Translations under genes and position numbers: made by a program
In this document: piece after piece, positions 9,201-16,273 of the stretch
How the letters are laid out: every line of letters begins with the position of its first letter
How positions within the stretch are numbered: the first letter of the stretch is position 1
NCBI GenBank assembly: GCA_910587555.1
Contig: CAJULV010000005.1
Span: 53,117-74,034 of the forward strand
Direction: 5' to 3'
Source of the DNA: an uncultured Acetatifactor sp.
Lineage (GTDB): Bacteria > Bacillota > Clostridia > Lachnospirales > Lachnospiraceae
Length of the DNA: 20,918 bases
Notes under the pieces: model-generated
Databases searched by the model: none
The model's input: only the letters and a program-made list of their open reading frames with translations
Told to the model about the DNA's origin: nothing

Positions 9201-9233
9201 CCTGTGCATTGCTGCCTGCTCCGAAGGCACAGG
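9201..9233 (+). other. Stem-loop in the ylxM-ffh spacer
   Basis: CCTGTGC (9201-9207) and GCACAGG (9227-9233) are perfect complements with a 19-base loop. No T run follows, so it is not an intrinsic terminator. It may be an RNA stability or processing element. The role is unknown. Confidence 0.4.
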
Positions 9234-9331
9234 GCAGTTGCAGCGGACAAACGGATATTTCCACGTTATATAACAGGCAAATTACAAATGAAAGACAGAA
9301 AACGGCAGCGAGACAGGATAAGGAGTCACAG

Positions 9332-10699
9332 GTGGCATTCGAAAGCTTAACAGATAAACTTCAAAATGTGTTTAAAAATTTAAGAAGCAAGGGCCGCCTG
9401 ACGGAAGCGGATGTAAAAGCCGCCATGAAGGAAGTTAAGATGGCCCTGCTGGAGGCGGATGTTAACTTTAAAGTGGTTAAACAGTTCGTCAAAACGGTGG
9501 AGGACCGCGCCATCGGCCAGGATGTGATGAACGGTCTGAATCCGGGGCAGATGGTAATCAAGATTGTAAACGAAGAGATGATCCGCCTGATGGGAAGTGA
9601 GACCACCGAGATTGCCATGCAGCCCGGCAAAGCCATTACCGTCATCATGATGGCGGGCCTCCAGGGTGCCGGTAAGACCACTGCCACGGCAAAGATTGCC
9701 GGAAAACTGAAGCTGAAGGGCAAGAAATCACTTCTGGCCGCCTGCGATATCTACAGGCCGGCTGCCATCGAACAGCTGCAGATTAACGGCAAGAAGCAGG
9801 AAGTGGATGTGTTCACCATGGGCACGGATCATAAGCCTCCTGAAATTGCGGAAGAGGCAATCAAATACGCAGAGAAGCACGGCCATAATGTAGTCATCCT
9901 GGATACGGCAGGCCGGCTTCATATAGACGAAGACATGATGACGGAACTCCTGGAAATCAAGGAAAGGGTTACCGTACATCAGACTCTGTTGGTGGTAGAT
10001 GCCATGACCGGTCAGGATGCGGTAAACGTGGCCAGGGAATTTGACGAGAAGGTGGGCGTCGACGGTGTTGTCCTCTCTAAAATGGACGGCGATACCAGGG
10101 GCGGTGCCGCCCTTTCGGTAAAAGCGGTAACCGGAAAACCTATCCTGTACGTGAGTATGGGGGAGAAGCTTTCCGATATGGAGCAGTTTTACCCTGACCG
10201 CATGGCAAACCGGATTCTCGGTATGGGGGATGTGCTTTCCCTGATTGAAAAAGCCCAGGAAAGCATTGACATAGATGAAGATAAGGGCCGCGAAATGGCC
10301 GGCCGCATGAAGAAGGGGAAGTTCGATTTTGAGGACTATCTGGAGAGCATGAAGCAGATGCGCAATATGGGCGGCCTGTCCAGTATTCTGAGCATGCTTC
10401 CCGGTATGGGAATAAAAGGCGCCGAACTGGATTCCCTGATTGACGAAAAGCAGCTGCGCCAGATGGAAGCCATCGTTCTGTCCATGACAAAGGAAGAACG
10501 CAGGAATCCCAAAATACTGAACCCCCGCAGAAAGCACCGTATTGCAAAAGGCGCAGGCGTGGACATTGCAGTGGTCAACCGCTTCATCAAGCAGTTTGAA
10601 CAGAGCCAGAAAATGATGAAACAATTCGGCGGCGGTAAAAAGGGGAGAGGCAGATTCGGCGGTTTCCCCGGTATGGGCGGCGGCAGGTTTCCGTTCTGA
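9332..10699 (+). CDS. ffh: Signal recognition particle protein Ffh
   Basis: Ffh, 455 residues, is the SRP GTPase that binds signal sequences emerging from the ribosome and delivers them to the FtsY receptor at the membrane. The order is N domain (1-85), G domain with P-loop GLQGAGKTT (109-117), then DTAGRLH and the SKMDGDTRGG segment, and a methionine-rich M domain from about 310. The RNA-binding stretch RRKHRIAKGAG lies in the M domain. The tail is rich in Gly, Met and Phe. GTG 9332 is the start because AAGGAG (9320-9325) lies six bases upstream. The frame is open back to 9209, but those 41 residues are unlike the family. rpsP follows after 128 bases. Confidence 0.97.
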   Translation: MAFESLTDKLQNVFKNLRSKGRLTEADVKAAMKEVKMALLEADVNFKVVKQFVKTVEDRAIGQDVMNGLNPGQMVIKIVNEEMIRLMGSETTEIAMQPGKAITVIMMAGLQGAGKTTATAKIAGKLKLKGKKSLLAACDIYRPAAIEQLQINGKKQEVDVFTMGTDHKPPEIAEEAIKYAEKHGHNVVILDTAGRLHIDEDMMTELLEIKERVTVHQTLLVVDAMTGQDAVNVAREFDEKVGVDGVVLSKMDGDTRGGAALSVKAVTGKPILYVSMGEKLSDMEQFYPDRMANRILGMGDVLSLIEKAQESIDIDEDKGREMAGRMKKGKFDFEDYLESMKQMRNMGGLSSILSMLPGMGIKGAELDSLIDEKQLRQMEAIVLSMTKEERRNPKILNPRRKHRIAKGAGVDIAVVNRFIKQFEQSQKMMKQFGGGKKGRGRFGGFPGMGGGRFPF

Positions 10700-10789
10700 C
10701 GAGGTGCTCAAAATCCTGCCGGTTTTACCGGTGCGGAACCGATCTAACGATGAACAGGGAGAACACAGCTCCTTTTCATAAAAACAAAA

Positions 10790-10798
10790 TGATACAAT
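10790..10798 (+). promoter_or_regulatory. Possible extended -10 promoter of rpsP
   Basis: TGATACAAT combines an extended TGn with a TACAAT -10 box. No recognisable -35 lies 16-18 bases upstream, so this is tentative. Confidence 0.35.
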
Positions 10799-10827
10799 AA
10801 GCCGATACGGCAGAAAGAGGTAGCAAA

Positions 10828-11073
10828 ATGGCAGTAAAGATCAGATTGAGAAGAATGGGACAGAAGAAGGCTCCTTTTTATAGAATCATAGTGGCTGATT
10901 CCCGTTCTCCCAGAGACGGCAGATTCATTGAAGAAATCGGAACCTATGATCCCAGCACGGATCCCAGCACCTTCAAAATCAACGAAGAGCTGGCAAAGAA
11001 ATGGCTGGCAAACGGCGCACAGCCCACAGAAGTGGTAGGCAAACTTTTCAAGGTGGCAGGAATCGAAAAATAA
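10828..11073 (+). CDS. rpsP: 30S ribosomal protein S16
   Basis: S16, 81 residues, is a primary 16S rRNA-binding protein needed for assembly of the small subunit. The sequence begins with the typical MAVKIRLRRMGQKKAPFYRI and carries DSRSPRDGRFIEEIGTYDP, which are diagnostic of the family. AAAGAGG (10814-10820) lies seven bases before the ATG. It leads the conserved block rpsP-khpA-rimM-trmD-rplS and is followed by khpA after 24 bases. Length and start are normal. Confidence 0.98.
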   Translation: MAVKIRLRRMGQKKAPFYRIIVADSRSPRDGRFIEEIGTYDPSTDPSTFKINEELAKKWLANGAQPTEVVGKLFKVAGIEK

Positions 11074-11097
11074 ATTCTTATCCCTGGGAGGTGGCTT

Positions 11098-11346
11098 ATG
11101 ATGGAAGAAAAACATTCCAAACAATTGGTGGAAGTGATTGCCAGGTCGCTTGTGGATAATCCGGATGAAGTGAATGTGACAGAGAAGACCGAGGGGCGCA
11201 ATACGGTTCTCGAGCTTCATGTGGCATCCGCTGATATGGGAAAGGTAATCGGAAAGCAGGGACGCATTGCAAAGGCAATTCGTTCCGTTGTAAAAGCGGC
11301 AGCATCCAGAGACAAGGTAAATGTGGATGTGGAGATTATAGGGTGA
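11098..11346 (+). CDS. khpA: KH-domain RNA-binding protein KhpA (YlqC)
   Basis: KhpA, 82 residues, is a single KH domain. In Firmicutes it pairs with KhpB (Jag/EloR) and binds RNA, with effects on cell division and elongation in streptococci. The GxxG loop lies in GKVIGKQGRIAKAIR (48-62), with GKQG at 52-55. GGGAGG (11086-11091) serves either of two adjacent ATG codons at 11098 and 11101; the spacing does not decide between them. It sits between rpsP and rimM, as in many Firmicutes, and a terminator-like hairpin follows it. Confidence 0.95.
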   Translation: MMEEKHSKQLVEVIARSLVDNPDEVNVTEKTEGRNTVLELHVASADMGKVIGKQGRIAKAIRSVVKAAASRDKVNVDVEIIG

Positions 11347-11412
11347 AAAGAAGTGCCGGAGTGCGGTTGGACAAAGGCGCCTACTGATTTCACCGTCTGC
11401 AGGACAATGCTT

Positions 11413-11445
11413 GGGAGGAACGCATACCGGTTCCTCCTTATTTTA
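11413..11445 (+). terminator. Intrinsic terminator or attenuator between khpA and rimM
   Basis: GGAGGAAC (11414-11421) and GTTCCTCC (11430-11437) form a perfect 8-bp stem with an 8-base loop, followed by a T-rich TTATTTTACTTT. I see no clear promoter between it and rimM, so partial read-through is the likely way rimM and trmD are expressed. Confidence 0.65.
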
Positions 11446-11480
11446 CTTTGGAAGAAAAAAGCACTGAACAGGAGGACGAT

Positions 11481-12056
11481 ATGGAACAGTTTTTTCAAGT
11501 TGGCATCATTACTTCCGCCCACGGAGTACGCGGTGAGGTCAAGGTATATCCAACCACAGATGATGTCAGGCGCTTCCGGCGGCTGAAGGACGTCATCATC
11601 AAAAGGCCGTCGGCTTCCGGTGACGGCCGTTCATCCCGGGGGGCGGCTTCCGCCAGCCTGCCTGAAATGGCTGGCGGGGAAATTCTGGAAATAGAGGGCG
11701 TGAAATTTTTCAAGCAGTTTGCAATCCTGAAATTCAAGGGAATCGACACCATGGAGGCGGCAGAAAAGTACCGTAAATGCTCTCTTATGGTGCCAAGAAG
11801 CAGTGCTGTGCGTCTGTCCAGGGACGAGTATTTTATTGCGGACCTCATCGGATTGACGGTATTGGATGAAGAAAATGCGGAAATTGGTACATTATATGAC
11901 GTAATAGAGACAGGCGCTAACGATGTATATGCCGTCAGGCTCCACAGCGGAAAAGAGTTTCTTCTGCCTGCCATTAAGCAATGTATACTGGACGTGGATG
12001 TGGAGAGCGGTTTTATCAAAATACACATTTTGGAAGGATTGTTGGACGAAACGTGA
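11481..12056 (+). CDS. rimM: Ribosome maturation factor RimM, with an internal insertion
   Basis: RimM, 191 residues, helps mature the 16S rRNA 3' domain and binds S19 on the assembling small subunit. It starts with the typical FQVGIITSAHGVRGEVKVYP and has the C-terminal PRC-barrel region from about 105. ATG 11481 is chosen because AGGAGG (11470-11475) lies five bases upstream. It is about 20 residues longer than the B. subtilis protein. The extra length is a Ser/Ala/Gly-rich stretch at about residues 42-66, between LKDVIIK and EILEIEGVKFFKQF. The DNA for that stretch consists of two adjacent palindromes. The stop overlaps the trmD start in TGATG, so the two are translationally coupled. Confidence 0.95.
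   Translation: MEQFFQVGIITSAHGVRGEVKVYPTTDDVRRFRRLKDVIIKRPSASGDGRSSRGAASASLPEMAGGEILEIEGVKFFKQFAILKFKGIDTMEAAEKYRKCSLMVPRSSAVRLSRDEYFIADLIGLTVLDEENAEIGTLYDVIETGANDVYAVRLHSGKEFLLPAIKQCILDVDVESGFIKIHILEGLLDET
11605..11677 (+). repeat. Paired palindromes inside rimM
   Basis: GGCCGTC (11605-11611) pairs with GACGGCC (11622-11628). CCGCCAGCC (11650-11658) pairs with GGCTGGCGG (11669-11677), giving a perfect 9-bp stem with a 10-base loop. The nonamer CGGCTTCCG also occurs directly repeated, in phase, at 11611 and 11644. Together they encode exactly the residues that RimM relatives lack. Confidence 0.7.
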
Positions 12057-13474
12057 TGCGCACAACCAGATTTCATGTACTGACCCTGTTTCCCGAGATG
12101 ATTGTACAGGGTTTAAGCCCCAGCGTCATCGGGAGGGCATGCGAAAAAAATATTATCTCACTGAATGCGGTCAATATCCGGGACTACAGCACAGACAGAC
12201 ATGGAAAGACGGATGATTATCCGTATGGCGGCGGAGCCGGTATGCTTATGCAGGCCCAGCCCGTTTATGATGCACATAAAGCTGTGACCGGCGGGAAGAA
12301 AATCCGGACGATCTATGTAACCCCACAGGGAATTCCCTTTACCCAGGCAAAGGCGGAAGAACTGGCGAAAGAAGATGAACTTGTCTTTATCTGCGGGCAC
12401 TACGAAGGTATCGATGAACGTGTGCTGGAGGAAACCGTTACTGACTACATATCCATAGGCGATTATGTCCTTACCGGCGGAGAACTCCCCGCCATGGTGA
12501 TGATAGACGCCATTGCAAGGCTGATTCCTGGCGTCCTGGGCAATGATTTCTCGTCTGAGGAGGAAAGCTTCCACAATGACCTGCTGGAGTATCCGCAGTA
12601 TTCCCGCCCGGAGCAATGGCATGGCAGGAAAGTTCCCGAAGTGCTTTTGTCCGGCAATCACAAAAAGGTGACGGAATGGCGGCTGGAGCAGGCAAAGCAG
12701 CGCACCTCCGCCAGGCGTCCCGATTTATATCGAAAATATCAGGAGAAGCAGCAGCTGATAAAACGGCTTGCGGTACACAAGCGCAACAATATCCATATGA
12801 TGGAGGGCCTGGCCCGCGGACAGGCGGAAATTCTCTATTCCGACGCGGTTTCCACCGTCCTCCTCCATAACCGCAGATGCAAAACCTGTATGGCAATTGC
12901 GGCGGACGAGGCGGCGGGAATCACAATCGCCGAGAAACTGCCTGAAGATACGGAGCTGGTGATGGTATCGGATTTCTGCCTGAAAGAGCTTCTGGTACAG
13001 CGCCGTTTTAAAGCTTACGGACCCTATGTCCAGATGCTGTATACCCGAAGGGAAGTGCTGCCTGTAAGGTACAGGGACATCCGTCCGCTTACCCCGGACC
13101 ATTTGCCCTATGTATGCGGCAGGTACTGTGATGATGCCGGTGGTCCCGGCGTCGACAGTGAATATATCCGTGCGCGCATTCAGGCAGGCGCCATGTACGG
13201 TGCGTTTGCGGAGGAACGCATAGTGGGTTTTGCGGGCATCCACTCGGAAGGAAGCCTGGGCATGCTGTTTGTGGAGGAACCGTTCCGGCGGCAGGGAATC
13301 GCGGCTGCACTGGAAGCCTGTGCCGTGAACCGCATGCTGGAAAAGGGTTGGACGCCATACGGACAGATATCGGCAGAAAATACCGCTTCCATAAAGCTCC
13401 AGGAAAAACTCGGGTTTTACAGAGCCGAAAAAACTTTTTGGTGGCTGGAAAAAACACTTGCAAATAGCACCTGA
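12056..13474 (+). CDS. trmD: tRNA m1G37 methyltransferase TrmD fused to a GNAT-type acetyltransferase region
   Basis: This protein has 472 residues, about twice the usual length of TrmD. Residues 1-235 are a complete TrmD, which methylates G37 of tRNAs read by CNN codons and so prevents frameshifting. The knot and S-adenosylmethionine-site segments are YPYGGGAGM, FICGHYEGIDERV and SIGDYVLTGGELPAMVMIDA. Residues from about 250 form a second unit. Its last part looks like a GNAT acetyltransferase, with the acetyl-CoA-binding loop RRQGIA at 411-416 and the family-like ENTASIKLQEKLGF near the end. The linker has no stop and no ribosome binding site before its methionines, so I read one fused chain. 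ATG 12056 overlaps the rimM stop. The substrate of the GNAT part is unknown. Confidence 0.9.
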   Translation: MRTTRFHVLTLFPEMIVQGLSPSVIGRACEKNIISLNAVNIRDYSTDRHGKTDDYPYGGGAGMLMQAQPVYDAHKAVTGGKKIRTIYVTPQGIPFTQAKAEELAKEDELVFICGHYEGIDERVLEETVTDYISIGDYVLTGGELPAMVMIDAIARLIPGVLGNDFSSEEESFHNDLLEYPQYSRPEQWHGRKVPEVLLSGNHKKVTEWRLEQAKQRTSARRPDLYRKYQEKQQLIKRLAVHKRNNIHMMEGLARGQAEILYSDAVSTVLLHNRRCKTCMAIAADEAAGITIAEKLPEDTELVMVSDFCLKELLVQRRFKAYGPYVQMLYTRREVLPVRYRDIRPLTPDHLPYVCGRYCDDAGGPGVDSEYIRARIQAGAMYGAFAEERIVGFAGIHSEGSLGMLFVEEPFRRQGIAAALEACAVNRMLEKGWTPYGQISAENTASIKLQEKLGFYRAEKTFWWLEKTLANST

Positions 13475-13486
13475 ATATGCTAAAAT
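13458..13486 (+). promoter_or_regulatory. Predicted sigma-A promoter of rplS
   Basis: TTGCAA (13458-13463), a 17-base spacer, then TAAAAT (13481-13486) preceded by an extended -10 TG at 13478-13479. It overlaps the end of trmD. It gives rplS a transcript separate from the rimM-trmD read-through. Confidence 0.75.
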
Positions 13487-13492
13487 TTTAAT

Positions 13493-13673
13493 GTTGTGAA
13501 AAAGGTGGTCCTCTGTTACCAAGTAATAGGGTTCTTCGAAACCCTGTTGCTGCGGCATTTCGATTTCCGGAAGCAAGTTATAAGGTAGCAAAACTGCGTT
13601 CTGCAGATTGTTTGTTTTCGGGGGAGCGAAAGATCCGGTATTAAGAACATCCATTTTATAAAGGAGGCTCATA
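13493..13673 (+). promoter_or_regulatory. Structured 5' leader of rplS, possible L19 autoregulatory leader
   Basis: About 180 bases lie between the predicted start of transcription and the rplS ATG. A 12-bp stem (13522-13533 with 13540-13551, three G-U pairs) closes on a TTCG-containing loop. Its 3' arm TTGCT (13547-13551) can pair instead with AGCAA (13572-13576), extended by CGG/CCG (13553-13555 with 13567-13569). Two exclusive states suggest regulation. L19 leaders are known in Firmicutes (Rfam L19_leader), but I cannot confirm a match. Confidence 0.5.
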
Positions 13674-14021
13674 ATGAGTGACATTATCAGAGAAATTGAA
13701 GCTGCGCAGTTGAAGCAGGCAGTTGACGACTTCAATGTAGGCGATACCGTGAAGGTTTACGGTAAGATTAAGGAAGGAAACCGCGAGAGAATCCAGGTAT
13801 TTGAGGGTATCGTGCTGAAGAGGCAGGGCGGAAGCAACCGTGAGACTTTCACTGTCAGGAAGACTTCCAATGGTATCGGTGTCGAGAAGACATGGCCGCT
13901 GCATTCCCCCAATGTGGAGAAGATTGAGGTGGTCAGAAGAGGTAAGGTAAGGCGTGCTAAGCTGAACTACCTGAGAAGCCGTGTCGGTAAGAAGGCAAAG
14001 GTAAAAGAAGCCGTAAAATAA
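13674..14021 (+). CDS. rplS: 50S ribosomal protein L19
   Basis: L19, 115 residues, sits at the interface of the ribosomal subunits and contacts 16S rRNA through a bridge. The sequence carries the family stretches FNVGDTVKVYGKIKEGNRER and GIGVEKTWPLHSPNVEKIEV, and ends in a basic tail. AAAGGAGG (13660-13667) lies six bases before the ATG, one of the strongest sites in the window. It has its own promoter and structured leader, and an intrinsic terminator follows immediately. Its level can therefore be set apart from that of rimM and trmD upstream. Confidence 0.98.
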   Translation: MSDIIREIEAAQLKQAVDDFNVGDTVKVYGKIKEGNRERIQVFEGIVLKRQGGSNRETFTVRKTSNGIGVEKTWPLHSPNVEKIEVVRRGKVRRAKLNYLRSRVGKKAKVKEAVK

Positions 14022-14030
14022 GCGGACAGG

Positions 14031-14060
14031 AGGGCAATTACTTGGGTAGTTGTCCTTTTT
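14031..14060 (+). terminator. Intrinsic terminator after rplS
   Basis: GGGCAATTAC (14032-14041) pairs with GTAGTTGTCC (14046-14055) over 10 bp, including two G-U pairs, around a TTGG loop. TTTTT (14056-14060) follows directly. Confidence 0.85.
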
Positions 14061-14066
14061 ATGTAT

Positions 14067-14116
14067 AAAAGGAGTATGACGAATGGTCCCGTAGCCATTC
14101 CGAATCATCATAAAAT
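14067..14116 (+). promoter_or_regulatory. lepB leader: orphan ribosome binding site, three-codon ORF and hairpin
   Basis: AAAAGGAG (14067-14074) is a strong ribosome binding site, but the lepB ATG lies 42 bases further on. Eight bases after it is ATG 14083, which starts a three-codon frame (Met-Val-Pro, stop at 14092-14094). GAATGG (14081-14086) and CCATTC (14095-14100) form a hairpin over it. Looping out this hairpin, or re-initiation after the tiny frame, could serve lepB. No convincing promoter was found here. Confidence 0.4.
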
Positions 14117-14698
14117 ATGGCAAAAAAGAGAGGTCTCAGCTTTTATAACCGGAAAAAGAGAAAAATCAGTTCTGCCCATGTGAAAGAGATTTTCAGTTGG
14201 ATGTTTGGGATTTTTACCGCTGTTTTCATTGCAGTTGTATTGAATGTATTTCTGGGAGTAGCTACCAATGTGGTTGGGGTGTCCATGGAACCTACATTAT
14301 ATAACGGGCAGCGCATTTATATCAATTCTTTTCTCTATCTGATCTCATCTCCGAAAAGGGGAGATGTGGTGGTGTTTCTGCCAAACGGAAACGAGAACGC
14401 ACACTATTATGTAAAGCGTGTGGTGGCGGTTCCGGGGGACAGGGTGCTGATCAGCGGCGGTATCCTGTATGTGAACGGCGAAGAGAGTCCCTGGGTTATG
14501 GAAAAGCTGGCGGATGCCGGAATTGCCGCCGTCGAGTTCACCGTACAGAACAGCGAATATTTCTGCATCGGTGATAATCCGGGCAACAGCGAGGACAGCC
14601 GTTCTCCCAACATAGGACCAGTGAGAGAAGAGGATATGATAGGAAAGGTATGGTTCCATGCCTCCTGCGAGGAAGCAGGCATGGGCTTTGTAAAATAG
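14117..14698 (+). CDS. lepB: Type I signal peptidase (first of two)
   Basis: This 193-residue S26-family signal peptidase removes signal peptides from exported proteins at the outer face of the membrane. A basic N-terminus is followed by one membrane segment (about 26-49). The catalytic serine is Ser56 in GVSMEPTL and the general-base lysine is Lys100 in YYVKRVVAVPGD. The conserved GDNPGNSEDSR box lies near residue 155. An in-frame stop at 14111-14113 means the chain cannot start before ATG 14117, which has no adjacent ribosome binding site. rbgA starts two bases after its stop, so the two are coupled. A second signal peptidase lies 1 kb downstream. Confidence 0.95.
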   Translation: MAKKRGLSFYNRKKRKISSAHVKEIFSWMFGIFTAVFIAVVLNVFLGVATNVVGVSMEPTLYNGQRIYINSFLYLISSPKRGDVVVFLPNGNENAHYYVKRVVAVPGDRVLISGGILYVNGEESPWVMEKLADAGIAAVEFTVQNSEYFCIGDNPGNSEDSRSPNIGPVREEDMIGKVWFHASCEEAGMGFVK

Positions 14699-14700
14699 AT

Positions 14701-15552
14701 ATGAATTATCAATGGTATCCTGGCCATATGACAAAAGCAAAGCGTATGATGCAGGAAAACATAAAACTGATCGACTTGATTATAGAACTTGTGGATGCCA
14801 GAATACCGGTTTCCAGCCGGAATCCAGATATCAATGAGCTGGGCAGGGGAAAGTCCAGAATCGTACTCCTGAATAAATCGGATCTGGCGGACGAAATCCG
14901 GAATCAGCAGTGGCGCAACCATATGGAATCAGAAGGCGTCTATGTCCTGGAGGTGAATTCCAAAACCGGAGCCGGAATTAAGGCAATTAACGCCCTGGTA
15001 CAGAAGGCCTGTGCGGAAAAAATCGAAAGGGACAGGAAACGCGGTATTTTAAACCGCCCTGTCCGGGCAATGGTGGTGGGGATTCCCAATGTGGGAAAAT
15101 CTACATTTATCAATTCTTTCGCAGGAAGGGCCTGTACGAAGACAGGCAATAAACCGGGCGTTACGAAGGGAAAGCAGTGGATACGCCTCAACAGCAAACT
15201 GGAGCTGCTTGACACGCCGGGTATATTGTGGCCAAAATTTGAAGACAGAGTTGTAGGAATGCATCTTGCCTTTATCGGCTCCATGAATGACGAGATTGTC
15301 ATTATCGATGAGCTGGCTTGTGAACTGCTTGACAGCCTCAGGATGTCTTATCCGGATTCCGTGACCGGGCGTTACGGAATTACATGGGGAGCAGATGCGC
15401 CTGCCACGCTGGAAGAAATCGCCCGCAGCAGAGGATGCTTCCTGAAGGGGGAAGCCCTGGACCTGAAGAAGGCTTCCGGGCTGCTTTTGGATGATTTTCG
15501 GAGCGGAAGGCTGGGGAGGATTACCCTGGAACGGCCGGAGGGCCTGGTTTGA
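14701..15552 (+). CDS. rbgA: Ribosome assembly GTPase RbgA (YlqF)
   Basis: RbgA, 283 residues, is a circularly permuted GTPase that drives late steps of 50S subunit assembly in Firmicutes. The GTPase motifs come in permuted order: G4 NKSD (58-61), then G1 GIPNVGKST (127-135), then G3 DTPG (171-174). The N-terminal YQWYPGHMTKAKRMM is typical of the family. ATG 14701 follows the lepB stop by two bases, and there is no good ribosome binding site of its own, so it is probably translated by coupling. Residues upstream in the same frame (from 14650) are unlike the family. Its place after rplS is the usual one. Confidence 0.97.
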   Translation: MNYQWYPGHMTKAKRMMQENIKLIDLIIELVDARIPVSSRNPDINELGRGKSRIVLLNKSDLADEIRNQQWRNHMESEGVYVLEVNSKTGAGIKAINALVQKACAEKIERDRKRGILNRPVRAMVVGIPNVGKSTFINSFAGRACTKTGNKPGVTKGKQWIRLNSKLELLDTPGILWPKFEDRVVGMHLAFIGSMNDEIVIIDELACELLDSLRMSYPDSVTGRYGITWGADAPATLEEIARSRGCFLKGEALDLKKASGLLLDDFRSGRLGRITLERPEGLV

Positions 15553-15672
15553 CACATGTTTCTGGCTGTAAACAGGCAGAATGACGGCAGCCGGCACGGT
15601 TCCGGAAAACGGTATTTTATTAAGATCCCGTAAGCGGTGTGCTGCTGTGGGAGGAAACAGGGAGAATACACA

Positions 15673-16218
15673 ATGAATAAGGTAATGAAAGAAATGATAA
15701 GCACCCTTGTCTACCTGCTGGGTGTTCTATGCCTGACCTGGCTGGTGATCACATTTATAGGGCAGCGGACGGAGGTAGACGGCTCTTCCATGGAACCCAT
15801 GCTGTCCAACGGCGACAATTTGATTGTGGATAAGATTTCCTATCGTTTCCGGGATCCCCAGAGATATGACATTATTGTATTTCCTTTTAAATATCAGGAG
15901 AATACTTTTTATATCAAGAGAATCATCGGCCTTCCCGGGGAGACGGTACAGATTGACGAACAGGGAACCATTTATATCAACGGGGAAGTCCTTCCCGAAA
16001 ATTACGGCAGAGAGATTATACGTGCGGAGACGGTAGGGATTGCCGCCAATCCGATTATACTTGGCGAAGATGAATACTTTGTCATGGGAGACAACCGAAA
16101 TAGCAGCATGGACAGCCGCACGGAAATCGTGGGAAATATCAAGAGAGAAGATATTATCGGCAGGGCCTGGATCCGTATCTGGCCGCTGAATAAACTGGGC
16201 ATATTGAAACATCAATAA
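15673..16218 (+). CDS. lepB: Type I signal peptidase (second of two)
   Basis: This 181-residue S26-family signal peptidase has one membrane segment (about 9-29). The catalytic serine is Ser39 in GSSMEPML and the lysine is Lys82 in FYIKRIIGLPGE. The GDNRNSSMDSR box lies near residue 137. AGGGAG (15659-15664) lies eight bases before ATG 15673. It shares the fold and motifs of the first signal peptidase but is clearly diverged, so this is not a recent duplication. It is the closer of the two to the classical Firmicute SipS pattern. The 120 bases before it hold no promoter that I trust. Confidence 0.96.
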   Translation: MNKVMKEMISTLVYLLGVLCLTWLVITFIGQRTEVDGSSMEPMLSNGDNLIVDKISYRFRDPQRYDIIVFPFKYQENTFYIKRIIGLPGETVQIDEQGTIYINGEVLPENYGREIIRAETVGIAANPIILGEDEYFVMGDNRNSSMDSRTEIVGNIKREDIIGRAWIRIWPLNKLGILKHQ

Positions 16219-16232
16219 CGGGCAATGAAAGG

Positions 16233-16250
16233 CTGTATCCTGCAATACAG
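16233..16250 (+). other. Short hairpin between lepB and rnhB
   Basis: CTGTAT (16233-16238) and ATACAG (16245-16250) form a 6-bp stem with a 6-base loop, followed by TTTC. It is too weak to call a terminator. Confidence 0.3.
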
Positions 16251-16273
16251 TTTCTGATAAGAGGAGGCCGGCT

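Noticed and set aside
9728..10711. Long open frame on the - strand opposite ffh (327 codons)
   Set aside because: It is a shadow of the conserved ffh frame, with no family-like features.
10719..10731. CCGGT/ACCGG hairpin after ffh as a terminator
   Set aside because: The stem is only 5 bp and no T run follows.
14076..14183. 35-codon frame starting at ATG 14076, overlapping lepB
   Set aside because: The spacing to the AAAAGGAG site is only one base, and the peptide looks random.
15549..15554. Perfect TTGACA at the end of rbgA as a promoter for the second lepB
   Set aside because: No -10 box lies at 16-18 bases; TAAACA at 15569 is only 14 bases away.
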